From: DATBLY01 sp036555125
GTDB lineage: Bacteria; Actinomycetota; UBA4738; HRBIN12
NCBI GenBank assembly: GCA_036555125.1
Contig: DATBLY010000179.1
Coordinates: 1 to 6,021, forward strand
Direction: 5' to 3'
DNA length: 6,021 nt
Part shown: positions 1 through 5,491 of the stretch, in pieces
How the letters are laid out: every line of letters begins with the position of its first letter
How positions within the stretch are numbered: the first letter of the stretch is position 1
The notes under the pieces: generated by a model
The model's input: only the letters and a program-made list of their open reading frames with translations
The model's database searches: none
Told to the model about the DNA's origin: nothing
Translations under genes and position numbers: made by a program

Positions 1-425
1 CGATCTACGACACCATGCAGCACCTGATCTCTGAGGTCGCCACCTACTGCCTCGGCCAGGCCGCGTCCGCCGCGGCGGTGCTGCTCGCCGCGGGCGCGCC
101 GGGCAAGCGGTTCGCGCTGCCGAACGCGCGGGTGCTGCTGCACCAGCCGCACGGAGGGATGGAGGGCCAGTCGACGGACCTCGAGATCCACGCGAAGGAA
201 GCCGTGCGCCAGCGCCGCCGGATGGAGGAGATCGTCGCCGAGCACACCGGCCAGCCGCTCGAGCGGGTGACGGCCGATCTGGACCGCGACTTCATCCTCA
301 CCGCCGAGGAGGCGAAGGCCTACGGCGTGGTGGACGAGGTCGTGTCGCGGAAACGGCTCGTGCCGGTGGCTCCCGCGCTCGCGGCCGGCGACGGAGCTGA
401 CGGGGCCGTCACGCGGTCAGCGTGA
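1..425 (+). CDS. clpP: ATP-dependent Clp protease proteolytic subunit ClpP (5' partial)
   Basis: This is the serine peptidase subunit of the cytoplasmic Clp protease, which forms a barrel and degrades proteins fed in by Clp ATPases. The frame is open from base 3 and gives 140 residues; about 60-70 N-terminal residues lie outside the window. In fragment numbering the nucleophile is Ser22 in GQAAS, the His is His47 in LLHQP and the Asp is Asp96 in DRD. The spacings of 25 and 49 residues equal those of E. coli ClpP, so the catalytic core is intact. The oligomer-handle helix and the EEAKAYGVVDEV segment follow. The C-terminal tail after the VVSRK segment is Ala/Gly-rich and unconserved. Actinobacteria often carry several clpP paralogues, and I cannot tell which this is. 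An internal ATG at base 15 is not the real start because the fold extends upstream. The 3' end overlaps the convergent lipoprotein gene by 17 bases. Confidence 0.97.
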   Translation, partial: IYDTMQHLISEVATYCLGQAASAAAVLLAAGAPGKRFALPNARVLLHQPHGGMEGQSTDLEIHAKEAVRQRRRMEEIVAEHTGQPLERVTADLDRDFILTAEEAKAYGVVDEVVSRKRLVPVAPALAAGDGADGAVTRSA

Positions 426-1281
426 CCGGGATATCGACGACGTTGGTCGGCGTTCCGTCCTTGGCGCTGACCTCGAAGACCCGGACCGTTCCCGGTTGGG
501 TCTCGTCGACGGTGAATCGCACCGTCGTGAGGTAGGCCCCCCGGCAGCCCGTCCCGCACGTTGCCATCGCGGTGGTGCTCACGATCTCGTTCCCGTGGGC
601 GTCGAGGACGCTGATGCTCACCACCGCCTCGAACACGTCGGCCGTTCCGGCCACGCGGATCGGGCTGGCCACCTCCTGACCGATCAGGGGGCTCACGACC
701 AGGATCGGCGGGAGGTGGTCGCGGTAATCGCGCCGCGTCATCGGCTGGTCGAGCACGATGCCCTCGGTGCCGAACACCTCGACCGGCTCCCCGTCGAGCC
801 TCAGGTTCACGCCCCTCACCGTCGGGAACTGCGTGAGCGTGTACGTGAGCTGCGCCAGCCGGCTGAACATCGAGAGCGACCCGCCGCCGGAACCGAAGTC
901 GGACGTGAGGTCCACGGTGGCGACGCCGCCGGCGATCGAGAGCCCGAGCAGCTCGGTCCCTTCGGGGATCGAGGTCCCGACGCCGGCCGCCAGCTCGTCA
1001 TCCGACGGTCCGGCGAGCAACGCCTGCATCGCCGTACGACCGACGGCCGGCGTCGACGGCTCCGTCCGGCGCGTGACGAACAGGTACTCACCGGAGCCGA
1101 ACCACACCTCGAACGTGACCGTATCGATCGCGGTCGGAGACCCGGTCGGACCCGCCGAGGGCATGGGCCTCCCGCTGACGGAGGGGATCGCCGAGGGGGA
1201 ACCGGATCCCTCGCTCCCGCAGGACGTGCCCACGAGCGCCACCGCGGCTGCCAGGACGACGAGCCGATGCTTCGCGGACAC
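409..1281 (-). CDS. GerMN/Gmad2 domain lipoprotein
   Basis: A 290-residue predicted lipoprotein. Residues 1-20 form a signal peptide with a basic N-terminus (SAKHR) and a hydrophobic core, followed by Cys21 in GTSC, the likely lipidated residue; Gly at -3 makes the lipobox imperfect. A Ser/Pro/Gly-rich linker runs to about residue 52. Residues about 55-177 match the GerMN domain, including the FGSGGGS loop and the TLTQFPTV segment. Residues about 192-287 match Gmad2, an Ig-like domain that often follows GerMN, with a Cys242/Cys246 pair in ATCGTGC that could form a disulfide outside the membrane. GerMN is named after the spore germination protein GerM, but in non-sporulating actinobacteria these proteins sit on the outer face of the membrane with unproven roles. 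The GTG at 1281 was chosen because AGGAGAGG lies just upstream and the signal peptide then starts cleanly. The in-frame GTG at 1320 and ATG at 1314 would add residues that spoil it. Confidence 0.92.
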   Translation of the reverse strand: MSAKHRLVVLAAAVALVGTSCGSEGSGSPSAIPSVSGRPMPSAGPTGSPTAIDTVTFEVWFGSGEYLFVTRRTEPSTPAVGRTAMQALLAGPSDDELAAGVGTSIPEGTELLGLSIAGGVATVDLTSDFGSGGGSLSMFSRLAQLTYTLTQFPTVRGVNLRLDGEPVEVFGTEGIVLDQPMTRRDYRDHLPPILVVSPLIGQEVASPIRVAGTADVFEAVVSISVLDAHGNEIVSTTAMATCGTGCRGAYLTTVRFTVDETQPGTVRVFEVSAKDGTPTNVVDIPVTLTA

Positions 1282-1285
1282 CGGT

Positions 1286-1293
1286 CCTCTCCT
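1286..1293 (-). promoter_or_regulatory. Ribosome binding site of the GerMN lipoprotein gene
   Basis: On the minus strand this reads AGGAGAGG. Its AGGAG core ends 7 bases before the GTG at 1281. It is the reason for preferring that start over the in-frame GTG and ATG upstream. Confidence 0.75.
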
Positions 1294-1402
1294 CTCGAGG
1301 CGTCGGACCTTCATCTCCACGGTAGAGCGGATCGTTCATGCGCGCGGCGCCGAAGGTCCCCCGCCGCGCGGGCTCGCCGGGTCGCCGGCCGCGCCCGAGC
1401 GA

Positions 1403-1408
1403 TACGGT
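1403..1408 (+). promoter_or_regulatory. Possible -10 element for a leaderless DUF2007 transcript
   Basis: TACGGT fits the actinobacterial TANNNT -10 pattern and ends 6 bases before the GTG at 1415, about where transcription would begin. No Shine-Dalgarno sequence precedes that GTG, so a leaderless mRNA would explain the arrangement. I see no convincing -35 element. A six-base match of this kind occurs by chance, so this is a weak call. Confidence 0.3.
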
Positions 1409-1414
1409 GCTCGC

Positions 1415-1672
1415 GTGAGCTGGTACCAGCGCGAGCAGGAACGGCGCGTGGTCGTCGCCGAGGTGACGAACGCAGCCGACGCCGACTTCCTCAAGATCTC
1501 GCTCGCGGTGCACGGGATCGACGCCGCGGTATCGGCCTCGTCGGTCATCCCGTCGGTCGACTTCGTGCAGGGCCTCCGGGTCACCGTTCGGCTCTCCGAC
1601 GAGGACGCCGCCCGGGCGATCCTGGGGGGGCTCCGCGTGCCCCCCGGGAGCGACGTCTCCGACCCCACGTAG
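1415..1672 (+). CDS. DUF2007-type small protein
   Basis: An 85-residue soluble protein. Residues about 13-72 resemble DUF2007 (annotated in databases as a putative signal-transducing domain): a beta strand VVVAEV, then a helix with ADADFLKISLAVHGI, a variable middle (about 38-52), a second strand GLRVTVRL and a final helix EDAARAIL. This alpha/beta pattern of the form 'D-A-x-x-L...GI...V-x-V...D-A-x-x-A' is what identifies it. The biochemical function of the family is unknown to me. The GTG at 1415 is the best start because the protein pattern begins there and the frame upstream reads as unstructured Arg/Pro/Ser-rich sequence. No ribosome binding site is visible. The gene diverges from the lipoprotein gene and converges on the GyrI-like gene, with 13 bases between the two stops. 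Confidence 0.78.
   Translation: MSWYQREQERRVVVAEVTNAADADFLKISLAVHGIDAAVSASSVIPSVDFVQGLRVTVRLSDEDAARAILGGLRVPPGSDVSDPT
1621..1648. other. GC stem-loop at the 3' end of the DUF2007 gene
   Basis: CCTGGGGGG at 1621-1629 pairs with CCCCCCGGG at 1640-1648, giving nine pairs with one G-U wobble and a ten-base loop. It lies inside the coding region, 21 bases before the TAG. On the opposite strand it falls about 38 bases past the GyrI-like stop, where it keeps a six-pair G:C core. No T-run follows on either strand, so it is not a classical terminator, though it could pause polymerase between two convergent genes. Confidence 0.4.
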
Positions 1673-1685
1673 CGACGGGCGACGC

Positions 1686-2309
1686 CTACCGGACCGCCTG
1701 CCGCAGGATCGTGCGCAACCGCTCGGGCGATGACCGACGGGGATCGCCCAGGTAGAGCTCGTGGTGCCGGCCGACGGGGCGCAACGCCGCGGCCTCGATC
1801 GCCTCGTGGAGCCGCTCGATCGTCGCGCGCTCCTCCGCGTACGGCCCGACGTGCATCAGCTGCGCCGACGGACCCTCGTCGAAGTCCTCCACCCGCAGGC
1901 TCGTCGCGAGCTCCCCGTCGACCCGGTGACGCGCGACCGCGAGCTGCCCGTCGATCTCCTCGGGCGTCGCTTGCGGCGGAAGCGCGATCATCAGCGTCCA
2001 GCGCCACGTCTCGCGTCCACCGCCGAGGATCTGCGCGAGGTCCGTGTCGCCATCGGTGGTCCACCAGAGCCCTTCGAGCGGACCGACCTTCCCCTCGACG
2101 CCTCGGGCCTTGAGGGCGAACCGCAGCCCGTAGGCGGTGGCGTAGAGGCCGGGCATCCGGGCCTCGAACGCTTCGGGTACGGGTGGCCCCTGCCCGTCGA
2201 TCATCACGAACCGGTGCGCGGGAACGTCCAGGAACCGGACGCGGCTCCTCGATGCCTTCAGCTCGTCCTGACGATCGGTGGCTCGTTCGAACACGGTCTC
2301 CAGCTTCAT
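1686..2309 (-). CDS. GyrI-like small-molecule-binding domain protein
   Basis: A 207-residue cytoplasmic protein made of one GyrI-like (SRPBCC-unrelated, SHS2-type) ligand-binding unit over nearly its whole length. It belongs to the stand-alone branch of the family that lacks the DNA-binding domain of AraC/MerR relatives. Visible landmarks are MIDGQG at 36-41, EGLWW at 79-83, WRWTLMI at 102-108, HVGPY at 153-157 and a C-terminal block starting HHELYLGDPR at 182 with SPERLRTILR to residue 203. Length and order match typical members. Some stand-alone members have been shown to hydrolyse cyclopropane-containing DNA-alkylating antibiotics such as yatakemycin, using conserved glutamates. Glu184 in HHELYL is a candidate, but I cannot assign activity from sequence alone. 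The ATG at 2309 has GGAGGT at ideal spacing; the frame continues upstream but is not convincing. The ligand is unknown. Confidence 0.92.
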   Translation of the reverse strand: MKLETVFERATDRQDELKASRSRVRFLDVPAHRFVMIDGQGPPVPEAFEARMPGLYATAYGLRFALKARGVEGKVGPLEGLWWTTDGDTDLAQILGGGRETWRWTLMIALPPQATPEEIDGQLAVARHRVDGELATSLRVEDFDEGPSAQLMHVGPYAEERATIERLHEAIEAAALRPVGRHHELYLGDPRRSSPERLRTILRQAVR

Positions 2310-2316
2310 CGAGCCC

Positions 2317-2324
2317 ACCTCCCC
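2317..2324 (-). promoter_or_regulatory. Ribosome binding site of the GyrI-like gene
   Basis: The minus strand reads GGGGAGGT, ending 7 bases before the ATG at 2309. It decides the start against longer readings of the same frame that reach 2414. Confidence 0.8.
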
Positions 2325-2401
2325 GAGGCCAGCCTGCCCCGACGCTCGGGCGATGAGACCGGCCGATCGGCCCCGGAGCCTCGGGTCGGGCGGCACCACC
2401 T

Positions 2402-2605
2402 TCACCGTCCGCACATCACGAGTCCGATGTTCGCCTCCCCCTCACCTCGCTGCGCCGTGGCCCAGATCGATGCCGGCAGCACGCTGACCGCCGTGAACGA
2501 GCTCCGACGACCCGGCGGCGGCACCCTGATCCAGCGCCACCGAGGACCCTGGCCGCGCAGGAGGAACGGCTCGATCCGCTCGTCCAGGTACCGGACCCCC
2601 GCCAC
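2402..2605 (-). CDS. Possible small hypothetical protein upstream of the GyrI-like gene
   Basis: A candidate 67-residue protein I do not recognise. It begins at a GTG, contains YLDERIEPFLLRG near the start, a Trp/Arg-rich stretch (PRWRWIRVPP), a more hydrophobic part (TAVSVLPASIWAT), and ends near GLVMCGR. Support comes from base composition. By hand count G+C is about 70%, 60% and 87% at codon positions 1, 2 and 3 from the GTG onward, the order expected of a real gene in a GC-rich genome, and third-position G+C falls clearly just upstream. A GGGAGG lies 14 bases before the GTG, which is too far to be ideal; it is 10 bases before an out-of-frame ATG at 2609. The gene would precede the GyrI-like gene by 92 bases on the same strand. 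It could also be a decayed remnant or a chance frame. Confidence 0.3.
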   Translation of the reverse strand: MAGVRYLDERIEPFLLRGQGPRWRWIRVPPPGRRSSFTAVSVLPASIWATAQRGEGEANIGLVMCGR

Positions 2606-2753
2606 CCATCGTCCGACAGCCTCCCTTTCGGAAGCGTCCCGCTCGCGCCGGACCCCACCAGCGGTCCGTGGTCCCGGCGCCCCCGGGTCGCCCGGCACTT
2701 CGCCGGCGCGCGCTGCCCCACTACGGTCGACCTGCAGCGGTTGCCTGCACGCT

Positions 2754-2758
2754 GGAGG
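2754..2758 (+). promoter_or_regulatory. Ribosome binding site of the beta-propeller gene
   Basis: GGAGG ends 6 bases before the GTG at 2765. This favours that start over the TTG at 2741 (which precedes the site), the adjoining GTG at 2762 and the ATG at 2786. Confidence 0.7.
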
Positions 2759-2764
2759 TTCGTG

Positions 2765-3973
2765 GTGCGCCCGAGCGGCCGATGGATGACGGGGACGCGG
2801 TTCGGCGCGATGGTCGGCGTGGCGCTGCTCGCGTGCTCGATCATCGCCGTTCCGGCTCGGGGGGAGGGTGAGCTCCCGGATCGGTGGGAACCGCTCTGGA
2901 TGCGCACGGTCGCCCGTGAGATCTCCGCGGTTGCGACCGACGCGAACGGCGACGTCTACGTGACGGGGTGGGTGGATTCGCGGGACGGGTACTGGCGGAG
3001 CATGGTCGTCGCCGGGTACGCGAGGGACGGTGAACGCCTCTGGCGGCGCGTGTGGCCGCAGCACGGCGGTCGCTATCCCTACTCCGTCGGATCCGACGTG
3101 GCGGTCGCGCCGGACGGCGGCACCGTCTACGTCGGGGGCGCCGAGTTCAACGACAGCACCGAGGTCGCCCGGGCGCGACTGTGGGCGTTCACGACGGATG
3201 GGACCCTGCGGTGGGGCGCCGTCGCGTGGCCCGGCTCGTCGGTCGAGATCCGGGCGGTTGCGGCCGATCGCGACGGCGCCGTGGTCGGAGCGACGACGCG
3301 GGGTGAATGCGGCTGGCCGCACGACGGGAGGCTCGCGGCCTTCGACGGACAGGGGAACCGGCTCTGGACGGACCCGTTCGAGGCGCCGGGGATCGACGGC
3401 ACGAGCGACGCCGTCGCCGACGTCGCGATCGGGTCCGACGGCCGGGTATACGCGGTCGGATCCATCGACCGAACGCCCGTGAGCTGCGACGACGTGTTCG
3501 CGGGCATCTGGTCGGACGAGGACATCGTGGTCCAGCAACTCACCCGCGACGGCATCGTCGGCTGGAGGTCCGTGCTGGACGACGCCGACGTGAAGGATCG
3601 AGAGGGCGCGACGGCGGTGACCGTGGGTGAAGGCGGGATCGTGGTCTCCGGCCAGATCGACGCGACCCGGCGGCTGATCGGGCGAGCATGGCTGGCATCG
3701 TTCTCCGACGGTGGCGACGTCGACTGGTCGAGGATCTGGGGTCCCGGCCGGCCGGCCTCCTCGATCGCCACCGCCGTCTCGGCGGCCCCGTGGGGTCCGC
3801 TCTTCGTGTCCGGATCCGTCCGGCGCGCATCGTTCCTGCGGAGCTACACGGTCGACGGCGCCCTGCTGCCGGGGCGTCTGCCCGCCAGGGTCTCCGCGGC
3901 CGGCGTCTCGACGGGGCTCCATCGGACCCTGTACGTGATCGGCGGTTCGCGGCTCTGGCGGCTCCGGGCGTAG
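2765..3973 (+). CDS. Secreted beta-propeller repeat protein
   Basis: A 402-residue predicted exported protein. Residues 1-31 form a signal peptide: arginines, a hydrophobic core (about 14-29) and a likely cut after VPA at 31. Cys24 sits inside the core and is not a convincing lipobox. The rest is a chain of repeats with the pattern 'AVAxDxxGxVYVxG ... LxxFxxDGxxxW', at about residues 53-93, 111-150, 162-201, 216-267, 282-321, 333-367 and a short last one at 376-398. Seven units suggest a seven-bladed propeller, with the N-terminal LWMRTV strand perhaps closing the ring. The units resemble SBBP/PQQ-like repeats, but I see no PQQ-enzyme catalytic signature. Such proteins usually bind ligands or partners at the cell surface; no enzyme activity can be assigned. 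The gene stands alone. Its function is unknown and the fold is inferred from the repeats. Confidence 0.88.
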   Translation: MRPSGRWMTGTRFGAMVGVALLACSIIAVPARGEGELPDRWEPLWMRTVAREISAVATDANGDVYVTGWVDSRDGYWRSMVVAGYARDGERLWRRVWPQHGGRYPYSVGSDVAVAPDGGTVYVGGAEFNDSTEVARARLWAFTTDGTLRWGAVAWPGSSVEIRAVAADRDGAVVGATTRGECGWPHDGRLAAFDGQGNRLWTDPFEAPGIDGTSDAVADVAIGSDGRVYAVGSIDRTPVSCDDVFAGIWSDEDIVVQQLTRDGIVGWRSVLDDADVKDREGATAVTVGEGGIVVSGQIDATRRLIGRAWLASFSDGGDVDWSRIWGPGRPASSIATAVSAAPWGPLFVSGSVRRASFLRSYTVDGALLPGRLPARVSAAGVSTGLHRTLYVIGGSRLWRLRA

Positions 3974-4109
3974 CCCGCCCGGCCATCTCGTGCATCCCGC
4001 TCGCGGTCACCAGCCGAACGGTCGTCTTGCCTCCGACACCATGTGTGGCGCATCCTCTCTCGGCACCCCGCCCCGACGACGGGAGCACCGCCGGACGGGG
4101 GCGGCGGAA

Positions 4110-4115
4110 GGGAGG
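4110..4115 (+). promoter_or_regulatory. Ribosome binding site of the small membrane protein gene
   Basis: GGGAGG ends 4 bases before the ATG at 4120. A possible stem lies directly upstream (4068-4074 CCGCCCC with 4098-4104 GGGGCGG, loop of 23 bases), leaving this site unpaired. Confidence 0.7.
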
Positions 4116-4119
4116 AACG

Positions 4120-4302
4120 ATGTTCAAGGCGCTCCTGGCGGCGTTCGCGATCTTCCTGATCGCGACGTTCCCCGCCACCTGGTTGCTGATGCTGTTCCTG
4201 GGCAACGTCGGCCTGGGGCTCTCGTACTGGGGCACGCTGCCGCTCGGCATCATCGTGTCCCTGGTCCTCGCCGGCTCGTCCGCTCGGAGCGCGTACGCCT
4301 AG
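4120..4302 (+). CDS. Small two-helix membrane protein
   Basis: A 60-residue protein of unknown function. Residues about 4-27 are a long hydrophobic segment and about 38-51 a second one, joined by GNVGLGLSYW. This predicts a hairpin in the cytoplasmic membrane with short tails. No catalytic or metal-binding motif is visible. The start has a clear ribosome binding site, and the protein-like hydrophobic sequence begins exactly at this ATG, which together make a real gene likely. It is followed by TAG, four further sense codons and the GTG of the dipeptidase, all in the same frame. The two genes are therefore very likely cotranscribed, and translation of the second may depend on ribosomes finishing the first. 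I do not recognise a family. It could be a membrane partner of the dipeptidase, but only adjacency suggests that. Confidence 0.72.
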   Translation: MFKALLAAFAIFLIATFPATWLLMLFLGNVGLGLSYWGTLPLGIIVSLVLAGSSARSAYA

Positions 4303-4314
4303 CGCGCCGACACG

Positions 4315-5466
4315 GTGACGGCGACCGGCCGGCCGGGCATCGTCGGCCTGCTCCGCGATGTGCCGCTGATCGACGGCCACAACGACCTCCTGTGGGCCCT
4401 CCGCGAGCTCGCGAAGGGCGAGGAGGACGGCGACGGCGACCCCGACCTGCGGGAGCCCGTCCCGCGGCTGCAGACCGACCTCCCGCGCCTGGCGGCCGGC
4501 GGCGTCGGCGCGCAGTTCTGGTCGGTCTACGTGCCCTCGCATCTGCCGCCGGTCGACGCGGTGACGCAGACGCTCGAGCAGGTCGACGCGTTCTTCGCGT
4601 TGATGCGCCGCTACCCCGACCGGCTGGAGCAGGCGCGCACGGCCGACGACGTGGAGCGGATCGCCCGAGGGGGGCGGATCGCGTCGATGATCGGGGTCGA
4701 GGGCGGCCACCAGATCGGCGGGTCGCTCGGGGTGCTCCGGATCCTCGCGCGCCTGGGCGCGGGGTACCTGACCCTCACGCACAACGACGACACGTCCTGG
4801 GCCGACTCGGCGACGGGCGAGCATCCGCACGGGGGCCTCACCACGTTCGGGGAAGAGGTCATCCGCGAGCTCAACCGGCTGGGCGTCCTCGTCGACCTGT
4901 CCCACGTCTCCGACGACGTGATGCGGCAGGCGATCGACGTGAGCGATGCGCCGGTGATCTTCTCGCACTCCTCGGCACGCGCGCTGTGCGACGTGACCCG
5001 GAACGTGCCCGACGACGTGATCGAGCTGGTCGGGCGGACCGGCGGCGTCATCATGGTGACGTTCGTGCCGACCTTCGTGGCGCCGGAGGGCGCGGAGACG
5101 AACCGACGGCAGCTCGCGGAGGCCACCCGCATCAAGCGCGAGCACGCTGAGGATCCGGTGGCGCTCCGGGACGCGATGGCCGTCTGGTGGGAGGGGCTCG
5201 AGGACGTGCCCGCCACCGTGCAGCAGGTCGCCGACCACGTCGACCACGTCCGGGCGGTCGCGGGCGTCGACCACGTCGGGATCGGGGGTGACTACGACGG
5301 GGCCGGCGCGATGCCGGAAGGGCTCGAGGACGTCTCCGGCTACCCAGCGCTGTTCACGGAGCTCGCGGCCCGCGGATACACGGACGACGAGCTCCAGGCG
5401 ATCGCTGGCCGGAACACGCTTCGGGTGATGCGGGAGGCCCAGCGGATCTCCGCGCAGCGCGCATGA
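4315..5466 (+). CDS. Membrane dipeptidase-type metallopeptidase (peptidase family M19)
   Basis: A complete 383-residue member of family M19 (renal dipeptidase), a TIM-barrel enzyme of the amidohydrolase type that uses two zinc ions to split dipeptides, in some members those with a D-residue in second position. Metal-site residues are all visible: His22 and Asp24 in DGHND, Glu129 in GVEGGH (bridging), His197 in DLSHVS and His218 in FSHSSAR. His156 in LTHN, Arg229 in TRNVPDD and Asp326 in GIGGDYDG are the expected substrate and catalytic residues. The C-terminal GRNTLRV block is also typical, and length is normal. No signal peptide precedes the catalytic domain, so the protein as drawn is cytoplasmic. 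The GTG at 4315 lacks a Shine-Dalgarno sequence and lies 12 bases after the stop of the small membrane gene, which suggests translational coupling. The true substrate, possibly from peptidoglycan or peptide turnover, is unknown. Confidence 0.95.
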   Translation: MTATGRPGIVGLLRDVPLIDGHNDLLWALRELAKGEEDGDGDPDLREPVPRLQTDLPRLAAGGVGAQFWSVYVPSHLPPVDAVTQTLEQVDAFFALMRRYPDRLEQARTADDVERIARGGRIASMIGVEGGHQIGGSLGVLRILARLGAGYLTLTHNDDTSWADSATGEHPHGGLTTFGEEVIRELNRLGVLVDLSHVSDDVMRQAIDVSDAPVIFSHSSARALCDVTRNVPDDVIELVGRTGGVIMVTFVPTFVAPEGAETNRRQLAEATRIKREHAEDPVALRDAMAVWWEGLEDVPATVQQVADHVDHVRAVAGVDHVGIGGDYDGAGAMPEGLEDVSGYPALFTELAARGYTDDELQAIAGRNTLRVMREAQRISAQRA

Positions 5467-5491
5467 CCGGCCGGCGACCGCCCGGGTTCGA

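Larger units (their letters stand above)
2310..2764. other. Divergent intergenic region between GyrI-like and propeller genes
   Basis: These 455 bases separate two divergent starts and so should hold both promoters. Apart from the possible small minus-strand gene at 2402-2605 and the two ribosome binding sites, I see no tRNA, clear operator palindrome or repeat. TACGGT at 2722-2727 could be a -10 for the propeller gene, about 38 bases before its GTG, but there is no matching -35. The stretch from about 2640 to 2720 is rich in C and G runs and looks non-coding. Confidence 0.5.

Noticed and set aside
758..1414. Upstream extension of the DUF2007 frame
   Set aside because: The added residues are Ser/Pro/Thr-rich antisense of the lipoprotein gene. 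Protein-like sequence begins at the GTG at 1415.
496..1755. Long plus-strand open frame opposite the lipoprotein gene
   Set aside because: Arg/His/Gly-rich with no motif; it is opposite a clear GerMN/Gmad2 gene and crosses the DUF2007 gene in another frame.
2606..3922. Long minus-strand open frame opposite the propeller gene, continuous with the small candidate at 2402-2605
   Set aside because: Above 2605 it is Arg/Pro/Asp-rich antisense of a gene with a signal peptide and repeats. Only the last 67 residues have coding-like composition.
4027..4056. TTGCCT and CATCCT as a promoter for the membrane protein and dipeptidase genes
   Set aside because: Each hexamer matches only about half of the consensus, and there is no supporting feature.
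3844..5274. Long open frame on the minus strand opposite the membrane protein and dipeptidase genes
   Set aside because: It is a shadow of the plus-strand genes: Arg/His/Asp/Pro-rich, no domain, and its codon positions mirror the confident M19 gene.
5221..5280. Repeated GTCGACCACGTC-like units
   Set aside because: These encode the repeated DHV residues leading to GIGGDYDG in the M19 family, so they reflect protein sequence and not a DNA repeat element.
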